Below are positions 15,507-24,662 of a stretch of 64,000 bases of DNA, in pieces. The notes under the pieces are model-generated. The model made no database searches, was not told where the DNA came from, and worked only from the letters and a program-made list of their open reading frames with translations. The DNA is from Streptomyces smyrnaeus. GTDB lineage: Bacteria; Actinomycetota; Actinomycetes; Streptomycetales; Streptomycetaceae. Location: assembly GCF_017676345.1 (NCBI RefSeq), contig NZ_JAFFZM010000018.1, forward strand, positions 96,260 through 160,259. Direction: 5' to 3'. The number at the start of each line of letters is the position of its first letter. The stretch's first letter is position 1. The position numbers and the translations under genes are program-made.

Positions 15507-16130
15507 TCAGCCGACGGCCATCGGCTCGGCTGCCGTCGCCGGTGCCGCTGTCGGCTCGACGGGGATGCGGAACTGCTTTCCGCAGGCTCCGCACATGATC
15601 GGGGCCTGGGCCAGCACGGACGGGACGACGCGGACGTTGCGCCCGCAGTCGCAGACGGCCTTGACGCGGACACCGCCCCCGGAGGAGCCGTGCCGGGCTG
15701 CGGGCCCGCGGAAGCTGCGGCCGGTATCCGTCTCGGTGGCCGCGCTGTACGCCTTCAGCGCCCGCTGGAGGCGCTCGATAGTGGGGCGATAACGCCGTCG
15801 GGTCTCGGGCGTGAGCACCACGAGGGAGAAGCCGCTGCTGGGATGCGGCTCCTCGGGGTGATCAAGGCCGAGCTCCTCGGCGATCGCCAGGAATCGGCGG
15901 TTGTGGTAACGGCCGGCCCGTGAGGTGTCCCGGATGCCGCGGGCCGCGGCGATGCCGTGGACTGCCTCGTGGAGCAGCCGTTCGAACGAGAGCCCGGTGC
16001 CGCAGGCGGACGAGGACTCTCCGATGAGTGATTCGGGCGCGGCCAGATCCGGCAGCTCGGGGTGGTGCCGTTGAATGTCGGCCCAGGCGGCTGCCAGCTC
16101 GGCGGCGAGAACTGGTGGTGTCGTGCTCAC
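15507..16130 (-). CDS. SprT-like putative zinc metalloprotein
   Basis: 207 aa from a GTG at 16130 preceded by GGGAACGAC. An HExxH motif (H54-E55-A-V-H58, in FERLLHEAVHGIAAARGIR) is followed by a region resembling SprT-type metallopeptidases. A C-terminal zinc-ribbon-like pattern uses C160, C162, C180 and C183 (CDC then CGAC). SprT-like proteins are proposed or shown to cleave DNA-protein crosslinks in some lineages, but no activity is known for this actinobacterial group. It is monocistronic and divergent from the methyltransferase gene. An ATG at 16178 also opens the frame but has no Shine-Dalgarno. Confidence 0.7.
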   Translation of the reverse strand: MSTTPPVLAAELAAAWADIQRHHPELPDLAAPESLIGESSSACGTGLSFERLLHEAVHGIAAARGIRDTSRAGRYHNRRFLAIAEELGLDHPEEPHPSSGFSLVVLTPETRRRYRPTIERLQRALKAYSAATETDTGRSFRGPAARHGSSGGGVRVKAVCDCGRNVRVVPSVLAQAPIMCGACGKQFRIPVEPTAAPATAAEPMAVG

Positions 16131-16574
16131 GTCGTTCCCAACGAGCGGAGGTGCCTCGGTGTTCCGATTACGGGGCATCGCAAATATTTTGCACGTACCA
16201 GTCAGTTCTCGGTGATGCACGAGGAGATGGGTGCGGGTACGCAGATCTGCGCCCAAGTCGCGCAGCCACCCCAAGCCGGGACGTATCACCGAGCGGAACG
16301 CGACATCCGGCCGGGCCTCGACCGATCTCCTGTGATGGTACGGACGTTTGTCGCGTACTGCTGGATCGGGCGACGGAAGTAGACGTTCTGAGCATCCGTC
16401 TGCTGGGGCGGCTGTCCGGCGCGCGGCAGTTGAGGGGCGCACACAGGGGGCGCGGAAGACAACCCGGCGCACCCCCTGGACTCCCGGAAGGATACGCAGT
16501 TCCCTGGCATACGGGGCACGAGCACCACTCGGGGGACCAAACGGCTGGACGGATCTTCGGATTGGGGCGTTGCG
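16131..16574. promoter_or_regulatory. Divergent intergenic region with an AT-rich palindrome
   Basis: 444 bp between the SprT-like gene (minus) and the methyltransferase gene (plus). No gene is convincing. It contains GCAAA-TAT-TTTGC at 16180-16192, an AT-rich 13-bp palindrome conspicuous in this GC-rich sequence, about 50 bp from the SprT-like start. It could be an operator or part of a -10 region. Confidence 0.4.
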
Positions 16575-17417
16575 ATGACACCCACGCTCGTACACCACCA
16601 GCACCGGACCCGCCTCCCGGCCGCCGGAAGCGCGGCCAGGATGCGGGACTGGGCGGAGATCCAGGAACGGATGCTGGTTCCGCTCTACGAAGCGGTGTAC
16701 GAACGGATGGAGACCGGGCCGGGGACACGCGTGCTCGGTCTCGGCTGCGGCACGGGGCTCGCGCTGCTGCTGGCGGCCGACCGGGGCGCGGACGTACACG
16801 GCGCGGACGCGGACGCGGCCCGCCTCGAACTCGCCGGGCAGCGTCTGCCCGGCGCCGACGGGACGCCCGACCAGGCGCCCCGGCTCACCCACGGCACCGC
16901 CCTGGAAGCGATCGAGGAGATCGAGGCGGCGGAGGCGGTCGACACGTCGGGCACCGGGCTGCGGCCGACACTGGTGACGGCTTTCGGCGCACTGCCGCAG
17001 CCGGACGAGCTCGTACGGCTGCGGGCGGCACTCGGCCGCGGCGTCCCCGTCGTGGTGGCCGGCTGGGGCCCGGCGGAGCGGTGCGCCGCCGCGCCCGCGC
17101 TGCGGGTGGCGAACCGGCTGGCCGGGCCGGCCGAGGCCGGGCCCGACTGGTGCGGCCGGGACGACCTGGAAGAGCTGGCGGTGCGCGGCGGGCTGCGGCT
17201 GGAAGGGTCCGGCCGGGTGGCCTGCCCGTTCGGATACGCGGACATGGAGAGCGCGGTGCGCGGACTGCTGTCGACCGGGCTGTACGACAGTGCGGTCCGC
17301 GCGGCCGACGAGGAGCAGGTGCTCAAGGAGCTGGTGGAGGCGCTCCATCCGCACCTGCGCGCGGACGGCACCGTGTGGATGCCGAACCTGTTCCGCTACG
17401 TCGTCGCCCGTACCTGA
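16575..17417 (+). CDS. SAM-dependent class I methyltransferase
   Basis: 280 aa. The glycine-rich SAM-binding motif is TRVLGLGCGTGLALLLAADR (about residues 51-70). It is followed by the acidic ribose-binding position in VHGADADAARLELAG. The middle region (VTAFGALPQPDELVRLRAAL) resembles small-molecule methyltransferases of the UbiE/arsM-like class, but the substrate cannot be named. It is transcribed alone on the plus strand and converges with the acetyltransferase gene. Family membership is strong; function is unknown. Confidence 0.85.
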   Translation: MTPTLVHHQHRTRLPAAGSAARMRDWAEIQERMLVPLYEAVYERMETGPGTRVLGLGCGTGLALLLAADRGADVHGADADAARLELAGQRLPGADGTPDQAPRLTHGTALEAIEEIEAAEAVDTSGTGLRPTLVTAFGALPQPDELVRLRAALGRGVPVVVAGWGPAERCAAAPALRVANRLAGPAEAGPDWCGRDDLEELAVRGGLRLEGSGRVACPFGYADMESAVRGLLSTGLYDSAVRAADEEQVLKELVEALHPHLRADGTVWMPNLFRYVVART

Positions 17418-17473
17418 CGACTGCCCCGGCCTTGCCGGCAGTGGGGCGGGCAGGGGCCGGCAGGGGCGGGCCG

Positions 17474-18001
17474 TCAGCCCAGGCCCGGCCACTCCTCGGC
17501 GGTGAGCGCGAAGCGCTCGTGGTCGCGCCAGGCGTCGTTGATGAAGAGCATCCGGGGCGAGAACCCCTCGTGCCGGAAACCGAGCCGCTTGGCCATGGCC
17601 AGGGAGCGCTCGTTCTCCGGCTGGACGTTGATCTCCAGCCGGTGCAGGCCCAGTCCGTCGGGTCCCGGCTGGAAGCAGCGGTCGACGACCAGCCGCAGCC
17701 CCTCGGTCATCCGCCCTGTTCCGGCATAGGGGACGTAACTGTCGTAGCCCAGCGAGCCGTTGCGGAAGCGGGCCCGGACGATGTTGGCCACGTTCACCCG
17801 GCCGACGAGCCCCTCGTCCTCGCGGTCGAGGATGAGGAAGGTACGCAACGCGGGCCCCTGGCGGCGCAGCAGATCGGGGAAGCCGTCCGGCTCGACCGGG
17901 TTCCACGGGCGAAGGTGGTCTGCCGAGCGGACGACGGCCTCACTGTAGAGCTGCTCGTCGGCAGGCCGCGGGGGGCGGATGTATACGCGCATGGACGACA
18001 T
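17474..18001 (-). CDS. GNAT-family N-acetyltransferase (RimJ/RimL-like)
   Basis: 175 aa. The order of motifs (VYIRPPRPADEQLYSEAVVR, WNPVEPDG, GLVGRVNVANIVRARFRNG, MTEGLRLVVDRCF, LHRLEINVQPENERSLAMAK, RLGFRHEGFSPRM) matches RimJ-type acetyltransferases. These modify ribosomal-protein N-termini or small molecules with acetyl-CoA. Three close ATGs are possible; 18001 has AAGG with 6-nt spacing. It lies 23 bp downstream of ffh. The substrate is unknown. Confidence 0.85.
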   Translation of the reverse strand: MSSMRVYIRPPRPADEQLYSEAVVRSADHLRPWNPVEPDGFPDLLRRQGPALRTFLILDREDEGLVGRVNVANIVRARFRNGSLGYDSYVPYAGTGRMTEGLRLVVDRCFQPGPDGLGLHRLEINVQPENERSLAMAKRLGFRHEGFSPRMLFINDAWRDHERFALTAEEWPGLG

Positions 18002-18024
18002 CATCCGCCTTTGCCGCGGCACGC

Positions 18025-19584
18025 TCACTTCGGGGGCAGGATGTCCTTGAACTCCTGGGGGAGCTCGAAGTCGCCCGGGTCCTGACCGGCACCCGGGACA
18101 CCGAAGGCGCCGCCCTCGCCGGCCTGGGCCCGGCGGGCCGCCGCGGCCTGCTCCTCCTGCTTGCGCTTCATCGGGTTGCCCGACTGGCGCTTGCCCTTGG
18201 CCTTCTTCTGCTTGCCCTTCTTCTTACCCCCGCCCCCACCGGGCATCCCCGGCATGCCGGGCATCCCAGGCATACCGCCGCCCTGGGCCATCTTGGACAT
18301 CATCTTGCGGGCGTCGAAGAACCGCTCCACCAGATTCTTGACGGCGCTGACATCCACCCCGGAGCCGCGGGCGATACGGGCCCGCCGCGAGCCGTTGATG
18401 ATCGTCGGCTCGGCGCGCTCCGCGGGGGTCATCGACTTGATGATGGCGGCGGTGCGGTCGACCTCGCGCTCGTCCAGGTTGTTGATCTGGTCCTTCATCT
18501 GCCCCATGCCGGGCATCATGCCGAGCAGCTTGGAGAGCGAGCCCATCTTGCGGACCTGCTCCATCTGGGCCAGGAAGTCGTCGAGCGTGAACTCCTTGGG
18601 TCCCTTCGCCAGCTTGGCGGCCATCTTCTCGGCCTCTTGCTGGCTGAAGGTCTGCTCCGCCTTCTCGATCAGCGTGAGCATGTCGCCCATCCCGAGGATG
18701 CGCGAGGCCATCCGGTCGGGGTGGAAGGCGTCGAAGTCGTCCAGCTTCTCGCCGTTGGAGGCGAACATGATCTGCTTGCCGGTGACCTGCGCGACCGAGA
18801 GGGCCGCACCGCCGCGCGCGTCGCCGTCGAGCTTGGAGAGTACGACGCCGTCGAAGCCGACGCCCTCCTGGAAGGCCTCCGCCGTGGTGACCGCGTCCTG
18901 ACCGATCATGGCGTCGACGACGAAGAGGACCTCGTCCGGGCTGACCGCGTCACGGATGTCGGCGGCCTGCTGCATCAGTTCCTGGTCGATGCCCAGGCGG
19001 CCGGCGGTGTCGACGATGACCACGTCGTGCTGCTTGTCGCGCGCGTGGGTGATCGAGTCCTTGGCGACCTTGACCGGGTCCCCGACCCCGTTGCCCGGCT
19101 CCGGCGCGAAGACGGCCACGCCCGCGCGCTCGGCGACGACCGACAGCTGGTTGACCGCGTTCGGGCGCTGGAGGTCGGCCGCGACCAGCATCGGCGTGTG
19201 CCCCTGCTGCTGCAGCCAGCGGCCCAGCTTGCCCGCCAGGGTGGTCTTACCCGCGCCCTGGAGACCGGCGAGCATGATGACGGTCGGCGGGTTCTTGGCG
19301 AACCGCAGGCGCCGCGTCTCGCCACCGAGGATGCCGATCAGTTCCTCGTTGACGATCTTGATGACCTGCTGGGCCGGATTCAGCGCCTGGGAGACCTCGG
19401 CTCCCAGCGCGCGTTCCTTGACCTGCTTGATGAAGGCGCGCACCACGGGGAGCGCGACGTCCGCCTCGAGCAGGGCGATACGGATCTCGCGCGCGGTGGC
19501 GTCGATGTCCGCCTCGCTGAGGCGCCCTTTGCCCCGGAGGTTCTTGAACGTCGCACTCAGGCGGTCGGAAAGGGTATCGAACAC
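18025..19584 (-). CDS. ffh: Signal recognition particle GTPase Ffh
   Basis: 519 aa from a GTG at 19584 (VFDTLSDRLSATFKNLRGKG). It binds 4.5S RNA and signal peptides and delivers ribosomes to FtsY. N domain at about 1-90; GTPase domain with GLQGAGKTTLAGKLG, DTAGRLGID and SKLDGDARGG. The M domain follows, with a methionine/glycine-rich stretch (repeated PGM) and then a Lys-rich tail (KKKGKQKKAKGKR). The tail extends beyond E. coli Ffh and is typical of Streptomyces. The partner gene ftsY is at 27.5-28.7 kb. Confidence 0.96.
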   Translation of the reverse strand: MFDTLSDRLSATFKNLRGKGRLSEADIDATAREIRIALLEADVALPVVRAFIKQVKERALGAEVSQALNPAQQVIKIVNEELIGILGGETRRLRFAKNPPTVIMLAGLQGAGKTTLAGKLGRWLQQQGHTPMLVAADLQRPNAVNQLSVVAERAGVAVFAPEPGNGVGDPVKVAKDSITHARDKQHDVVIVDTAGRLGIDQELMQQAADIRDAVSPDEVLFVVDAMIGQDAVTTAEAFQEGVGFDGVVLSKLDGDARGGAALSVAQVTGKQIMFASNGEKLDDFDAFHPDRMASRILGMGDMLTLIEKAEQTFSQQEAEKMAAKLAKGPKEFTLDDFLAQMEQVRKMGSLSKLLGMMPGMGQMKDQINNLDEREVDRTAAIIKSMTPAERAEPTIINGSRRARIARGSGVDVSAVKNLVERFFDARKMMSKMAQGGGMPGMPGMPGMPGGGGGKKKGKQKKAKGKRQSGNPMKRKQEEQAAAARRAQAGEGGAFGVPGAGQDPGDFELPQEFKDILPPK

Positions 19585-19733
19585 AGCGCTCGTCGGTCCT
19601 CGGGTCGGTGGCGGAGTCAATCTCTGCCAAGGGTAGCCGCCTCCCGGGCGGGGCCATCCCGCCTGTCCGGATCGGGGACGGCTCCGGGCCCGGATCGAAG
19701 TCGGCCCGTCCGTTCGGAGCGGACCGTACCGGT

Positions 19734-22475
19734 TCAGCGCAGCGCGGTCTCGACCTGCTGTGCGAGCCGCGCCGCCGCCACGTCGGAGAGGGGCACCCCG
19801 GCGGCGTCCGTCACGTAGAAGGCGTCGACGGCGTTCGCGCCCAGAGTGCTCACATGGGCGCTGCGGACGCGGACGCCGGCCTCCTCCAGGGCCTGGCCGA
19901 TGCGGTGCAGCAGTCCCGGCGCATCCTGGGCCCGTACCTCGATGACGGTGGCCGCGGCGGAGTCGCCCGGCGCGACGGTGGCGCGTGGCGGGGGCGGCTG
20001 GATCGCCGTGCGGCGCGGACGGTAGGCGGCCTCCCGCTCGGCGAGCCGCAAGGCGAGGCCCAGCGAGCCGTCCAGGGCGCGCACCAGGTCTTCCCGCAGC
20101 CTCGCCGCCTGTGGGAGGGAGCCGTACTGAGCGGCAACCCGCCAGGTGAGCAGCAGGACGCGAGGGGTCTCGGCAGTCGCGGATCCACCTTCCACCGCTG
20201 CCGCGAAATCTCCCGCCACTGTCGTGCCGTGGGATGCCACTGCTGTGACGTCCGACGCCGCTGTCGAGCCGCCCTCCGTCAGTGCTGCGGGAAGTTCCGC
20301 CAGTCGCAGATCCGCGGCCCGGACAGTCAGCTTGTGCAAGGCCAGCACTCCGGCGACCGCGGGGAGCACCCCGGACTGCTCGGGCAGCGCCACGGAAAGC
20401 TCCACACCGACGGGCTCCGGCCCGCCGTCGGCACCGCCGTCGCCCGGCACCGCGGCGGCGCCCTCTCCCCCGGTGTGGCCGGTCTTGTGGGTGCGCAGCG
20501 CCAGTACGGGGCCACCGGTGCGCCACGCCTCCATCGCCAGTCGTTCGCCCTCCGCCGTCAGCTCCCGGTCGGCTGTCCGATCGGCCACCGGTTCACCGGC
20601 CAGCACGGCGGCCACCCGGGAGACGAGGTCGGACACGAGCGTCGCCCGCCAGGAGGACCAGGCGGCCGGTCCGGTGGCCAGGGCGTCGGCCTCCGTCAGC
20701 GCGTGCAGCAGTTCCAGCGTGCCGGGCGAGCCCACCGCTTCGGCGACGGAGCGGATGGTGGCCGGGTCGTCCAGGTTCCGCCGCGTCGCCGTCTCGACGA
20801 GCAGCAGGTGGTGGCGTACGAGAGTGGCCAGCGTCCGGGTGTCGGCGGCGTCGAAGCCGATACGGGCCGCCAGGTCACCGGCGATGGTCTCGCCGGTGAC
20901 GGAGTGGTCGCCGGGCCAGCCCTTGCCGATGTCGTGCAGCAGCGCACCGGTCAGCAGCAGGTCCGGACGGTGGACACGCCGGGTGAGCGCTGCGGCCCGC
21001 ACGGCGGTCTCCACCAGGTGCCGGTCGACGGTGTAGCGGTGCACGGGGTTGCGCTGGGGCCGGCAGCGCACCCGCTCCCAGTCGGGCAGCAGCCGGGTGA
21101 TCAGGCCCGCGGCGTCCATCGCCTCCCACACCGGGACCGTCGCCTCGCCCGCGCCGAGCAGGGTGACGAACTCCTCACGGGCCTCGGCGGGCCAGGGCAC
21201 GGGCAGCGGAGGGGCGCTACGGGCCAGCTTGCGTACGGCGGGCAGCGCCAGTGGGACTCCGGCCTGGGCGGCGGCGGCAGCGGCGCGCAGCGGCAGCACG
21301 GGGTCGCGGTCCGGGCGGGCGTGCAGGGCGAGGGCCGCCTCGCCCTCGTGTTCGACGACGCCCTCCGCCAGGGGCGTGCGCTCCCGCACGGGGGCTCCGG
21401 GGCGTCCGCCGGTGCGCCTGCCGCCGCCCAGCAGTCCGCGCAGCCGGGTGCCGCGCGGGGTGCCGCCGCGCGCCCGCAGTACCCGCTCCACCTCGCGCCA
21501 GGTCACGTCGCTCGCGTAACCGACGGCGCCGGCGGCCTCGTAGACGCGGCGCAGCAGGGTGTCGGAGTCCAGCAGGCCGAGCGCCGTCGCGACCTGGTCC
21601 TGGTCCTGGAGTGCGAGTCGGTCGGTGGCGCGGCCGGTTGTCAGATGCAGCGCGTCGCGGACGTCGAGGAGGGTGTCGCGCGCCTCCCGCAGTCCCTCGC
21701 GCGGGGCGTCGGCGAGCCAGGAGGCGGCCACGGCTCGCAGTGCGGTCAGGTCCCGCAGACCGCCGCGGGCCTCCTTCAGGTCGGGCTCCAGCAGGAAGCG
21801 CAACTCGCCGTGCCGCCGGGCCCGTTCACCGGCGTACTCGCGCAGTTCGGGGAGCCGGGAGCGGGCCTGGGCGCGCCATCGGGCGAGGGCGGCGGTGCGC
21901 AGTTGGGCCGTGAGGTCCTGGTCGCCGGCCACATGGCGGGCGTCCAGCAGGCCGAGCTGCACCTTGAGATCGTCCTCGGCGGCGGCGCGCGCCTCGCCCA
22001 GGGTGCGTACGGAGTGGTCGAGGGCGAGCCCGAGGTCCCACACCGGGTACCAGAGATGGTCGGCGAGGGCGGCGAGAGCCGCGGTGTCGGTGGTGCCGTC
22101 GTGCAGCAGGAGCAGGTCGAGGTCGCTGCGCGGGGAGAGCTCGCCGTGGCCGTAGCCGCCGACGGCCACCAGGGCGGTCCCGGTGGGCGCCTTGGCGGTG
22201 AACAGACCGGCGAGCCACCGGTCGGTGAGCCCGGCGAGTGCGCGGCGGCGGTCCGGTCCGGACAGCGCGGTGTCCTGCAGCAGCCGCACCCGGGCCGCCG
22301 CGTACCCCTCGGCCGTCCGGCCCGGGCCCTCGCCCGGGCCGCCCCCCGCGGGTACCGGGTCACCCGTATCCGGCCCGCTCCCGGCGGGCCCGGGGGCACC
22401 GTCCCCCGCCGGCGCCCCCGGGCCGTGCGTTCCGTGTGCCGTCGCCGCCGTCCGTGCCGCCGCCGCGTCCCTCAC
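19734..22475 (-). CDS. glnD: PII uridylyltransferase-type enzyme GlnD (adenylylates GlnK in Streptomyces)
   Basis: 913 aa from a GTG overlapping the glnK stop (GTGA). An Ala/Gly/Pro-rich N-terminus (1-57) precedes the nucleotidyltransferase domain with GGYGHGELSPRSDLD (D118, D120). A central HD domain (LLHDIGKGWPGDHSVTGETI) and two C-terminal ACT domains (ELSVALPEQSGVLPAVAGVL; IEVRAQDAPGLLHRIGQALE) follow. In S. coelicolor GlnD adenylylates GlnK at Tyr51. The first ACT region carries an Ala/Ser/Thr/Gly-rich insertion of about 40 residues, near nucleotides 20165-20290. It is the last gene of amtB-glnK-glnD. Confidence 0.94.
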   Translation of the reverse strand: MRDAAAARTAATAHGTHGPGAPAGDGAPGPAGSGPDTGDPVPAGGGPGEGPGRTAEGYAAARVRLLQDTALSGPDRRRALAGLTDRWLAGLFTAKAPTGTALVAVGGYGHGELSPRSDLDLLLLHDGTTDTAALAALADHLWYPVWDLGLALDHSVRTLGEARAAAEDDLKVQLGLLDARHVAGDQDLTAQLRTAALARWRAQARSRLPELREYAGERARRHGELRFLLEPDLKEARGGLRDLTALRAVAASWLADAPREGLREARDTLLDVRDALHLTTGRATDRLALQDQDQVATALGLLDSDTLLRRVYEAAGAVGYASDVTWREVERVLRARGGTPRGTRLRGLLGGGRRTGGRPGAPVRERTPLAEGVVEHEGEAALALHARPDRDPVLPLRAAAAAAQAGVPLALPAVRKLARSAPPLPVPWPAEAREEFVTLLGAGEATVPVWEAMDAAGLITRLLPDWERVRCRPQRNPVHRYTVDRHLVETAVRAAALTRRVHRPDLLLTGALLHDIGKGWPGDHSVTGETIAGDLAARIGFDAADTRTLATLVRHHLLLVETATRRNLDDPATIRSVAEAVGSPGTLELLHALTEADALATGPAAWSSWRATLVSDLVSRVAAVLAGEPVADRTADRELTAEGERLAMEAWRTGGPVLALRTHKTGHTGGEGAAAVPGDGGADGGPEPVGVELSVALPEQSGVLPAVAGVLALHKLTVRAADLRLAELPAALTEGGSTAASDVTAVASHGTTVAGDFAAAVEGGSATAETPRVLLLTWRVAAQYGSLPQAARLREDLVRALDGSLGLALRLAEREAAYRPRRTAIQPPPPRATVAPGDSAAATVIEVRAQDAPGLLHRIGQALEEAGVRVRSAHVSTLGANAVDAFYVTDAAGVPLSDVAAARLAQQVETALR

Positions 22476-22810
22476 AGCGCGTCCGGCCCTCGCTCGCCCG
22501 TCCGTACCCGGACGGCGGTCTCGACCGGGACCATCCACGCCTTTCCGTCGCCGATCTTGCCGGTGCGTGCGGCCTTGACGACGATCTCCAGGAGCTGTTC
22601 GGCGTCCTCGTCCTCGGCCAGCACCTCGATGCGCACCTTGGGGACGAGGTCGACGGTGTACTCGGCACCCCGGTAGACCTCGGTGTGGCCGCGCTGCCGC
22701 CCGTAGCCGCTGGCCTCGGTGACGGTGAGGCCCTGGACCCCGAAGGCCCGCAGCGCCTCCTTCACCTCGTCGAGCTGGTACGGCTTGATCACCGCGGTGA
22801 TGAGCTTCAT
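22472..22810 (-). CDS. glnK: Nitrogen regulatory PII protein GlnK
   Basis: 112 aa, full PII length. It starts MKLITAVIKPYQLDEVKEAL. The T-loop carries Y51 (GHTEVYRGAEYTVDLVPK), the residue adenylylated by GlnD in Streptomyces. The signature KIGDGKAWMVPVETAVRVRT gives the ATP/2-oxoglutarate site. It senses nitrogen status and docks on AmtB. It lies 289 bp downstream of amtB and overlaps glnD by 4 bp. The wide gap may hold a second promoter. Confidence 0.96.
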   Translation of the reverse strand: MKLITAVIKPYQLDEVKEALRAFGVQGLTVTEASGYGRQRGHTEVYRGAEYTVDLVPKVRIEVLAEDEDAEQLLEIVVKAARTGKIGDGKAWMVPVETAVRVRTGERGPDAL

Positions 22811-23099
22811 CGGAAGTCCTCCGTGGATGCCCCGCCATCAGGCGAGGGAGGGAACGGACGGATTTCGCCGTTCCCCAGCGGGCGTGAGTCCGGCCAAGTA
22901 GTGTCCGCTATGCCTGGCCGGTGATAACCAAGCCGAGTGGGCCTACCGCCGGGCTGGCGGGAAGTTACGTCTGTGGAGAGCGTGTAAGACCGATGGGCGG
23001 CACACCGTCCCTCGCCGTTTGCTCGGGTCGGCTGTGGTCGGTGAAGCAGAAAACTCGACCTGTGAGGGGCGAATCCCGCTGCTTCGGCTGAGGGAGAGG
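22811..23099 (-). other. amtB-glnK intergenic region
   Basis: 289 bp with no gene. An inverted repeat GAAGCAG (23043-23049) / CTGCTTC (23079-23085) lies about 15 bp past the amtB stop and could form a stem with a 29-nt loop. Otherwise I see no clear promoter or GlnR box. Confidence 0.35.
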
Positions 23100-24410
23100 T
23101 CAAGCCTCCACCTTGCTGTCATGGTGGCGGTCACTGCCGGTCGCGGTCAGGGTCTCATCCAGGGCCGCGCCGGGCGTGGCGGACGGCCCGCCCCTCTCGC
23201 GGAGCGAGGAGCCTCCGACGGCGCTGAAGTCGTACGCGGTCTCCGCGTGGAACGCCTGGTCGACGCCGGCCGCCTCGTCGTCCGGGTCGGCGCGGAAGCC
23301 GATCGTGGCCTGTACCAGCTTGGCCAGCAGCCAGGAGACCACGAAGGAGAACGCCATCACCGAGAAGGCGCCGAGTGCCTGCTTGCCGAACTGGGTGAGG
23401 CCGCCGACCCCGTCCACGGCCAGGAAGCCGACCAGCAGCGTGCCGATGACGCCGCCGACCAGGTGGACGCCGACCACGTCCAGCGAGTCGTCGAACCCGA
23501 GCTTGTATTTGATGCTGACCGCCCAGGAGCACACCGCGCCGGCGACGACTCCGATCAGCAGCGCGCCCATGGCGTTGACCGCGGCACCGGACGGGGTGAT
23601 GGCCACCAGGCCGGCGACGGCGCCGGAGGCGGCACCCAGCGTGGTGAAGGCGCCGTGCCGCACCCGCTCGTAGATCAGCCAGCCCAGCATGGCGGCACCC
23701 GTCGCGAGCTGCGTGTTGAGCGCCATGTTCGCGGCGGTGCCGTCGGCGGCGAGCGCGGAACCGGCGTTGAAACCGAACCAGCCGAACCACAGCAGCGCGG
23801 CGCCGAGCATCACCAGCGGCAGGCTGTGCGGCCGCATGGGGTCCTTCTTGAAGCCGATGCGCTTTCCGACGACGAGTACGGCGGCCAGCGCCCCGATGCC
23901 CGCGTTGATGTGCACGGCGGTGCCGCCCGCGAAGTCGATGACTTCCAGTTCGTAGAGCCAGCCGCCCTCGGCCCACACCCAGTGCGCGACGGGGAAGTAG
24001 ACGATCGTCACCCACAGGGTGAGGAACACGGCCCAGGCGCTGAACTTCACGCGGTCGGCGAGGGCGCCGCTCATCAGCGCCGGCGTGATGATGGCGAACA
24101 TCATCTGGAAGAGGACGAAGGCGAAGACCGGGATGCCGCCCTTCTCGGTCAGGGACTCGGGCGAGATCCCCTTGAGGCCGATGAAGTCCAGGTTCCCGAT
24201 CACACCGCCGGTGTCCGGGCCGAAGGCCAGCGAGTAGCCGTAGAGCACCCACAGCACGCTGACGATCGCCAGCGAGATGAAGGACATCATCAGCATGTTC
24301 AAGGCGCTCTTCACCCGGACCATGCCGCCGTAGAAGAAGGCGAGGCCAGGCGTCATCACCATCACCAAAAACGCGCTGACCAAGACGAAAGTGGTATCCG
24401 CGCCGTTCAA
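23100..24410 (-). CDS. amtB: Ammonium transporter AmtB
   Basis: 436 aa from a TTG at 24410, chosen because GAGGAG lies 9 nt upstream; the GTG at 24458 has its Shine-Dalgarno abutting the start. The Amt/Mep fold is clear: VMVMTPGLAFFYGGMVRVKS, YFPVAHWVWAEGGWLYELEV, DFAGGTAVHINAGIGALAAV, GWFGFNAGSALAADGT, and GVHLVGGVIGTLLVGF, with about 11 membrane helices. It takes up ammonium and is gated by GlnK. A GlnR-box-like sequence lies upstream at 24534-24569. Rare TTG initiation could keep expression modest. Confidence 0.94.
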   Translation of the reverse strand: MNGADTTFVLVSAFLVMVMTPGLAFFYGGMVRVKSALNMLMMSFISLAIVSVLWVLYGYSLAFGPDTGGVIGNLDFIGLKGISPESLTEKGGIPVFAFVLFQMMFAIITPALMSGALADRVKFSAWAVFLTLWVTIVYFPVAHWVWAEGGWLYELEVIDFAGGTAVHINAGIGALAAVLVVGKRIGFKKDPMRPHSLPLVMLGAALLWFGWFGFNAGSALAADGTAANMALNTQLATGAAMLGWLIYERVRHGAFTTLGAASGAVAGLVAITPSGAAVNAMGALLIGVVAGAVCSWAVSIKYKLGFDDSLDVVGVHLVGGVIGTLLVGFLAVDGVGGLTQFGKQALGAFSVMAFSFVVSWLLAKLVQATIGFRADPDDEAAGVDQAFHAETAYDFSAVGGSSLRERGGPSATPGAALDETLTATGSDRHHDSKVEA

Positions 24411-24533
24411 TGTGGACGTCTCCTCGGGTCGCGACCCTGCGGGCGGGCCGGTGGGCACCTCCCGGCCGAGGCCGGGGGAGGGCGGGCTGGATGCCAGGTT
24501 TCCGAAGCCCGGTTTCGCCCGTCGCCCCCCGGT

Positions 24534-24569
24534 GTTTCGACACCGTGAAAACAGGCGCGCCGGTGTTAC
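24534..24569 (-). promoter_or_regulatory. Candidate GlnR box upstream of amtB
   Basis: On the minus strand the region reads GTAAC, then 15 bp, then TTCAC-GGTGTC-GAAAC. The last part fits the GlnR a/b half-site pattern gTnAC-n6-GAAAC (one mismatch), and GTAAC is a perfect a-site. It lies about 125-160 bp upstream of the TTG start. GlnR control of amtB-glnK-glnD is established in S. coelicolor; this site is a prediction. Confidence 0.5.
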
Positions 24570-24662
24570 GCGCAGATGAAGCGGGACCTTCCGCGCGGTG
24601 ACGCGCGTACGCTGCGCCCACTCTGAAGGCGCGCGGTGCAGCCGGCCCCGCAGGCCCCGGGC

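Noticed and set aside
15507..17906. 799-codon minus-strand frame across the methyltransferase gene
   Set aside because: Only its last about 207 codons (SprT-like) are conserved; the upstream part is the complement of the methyltransferase gene.
19734..22838. A GlnB-GlnD fusion suggested by one 1034-codon frame
   Set aside because: The first 121 codons are an out-of-frame reading of glnK. GlnD starts at the GTG at 22475 overlapping the glnK stop.
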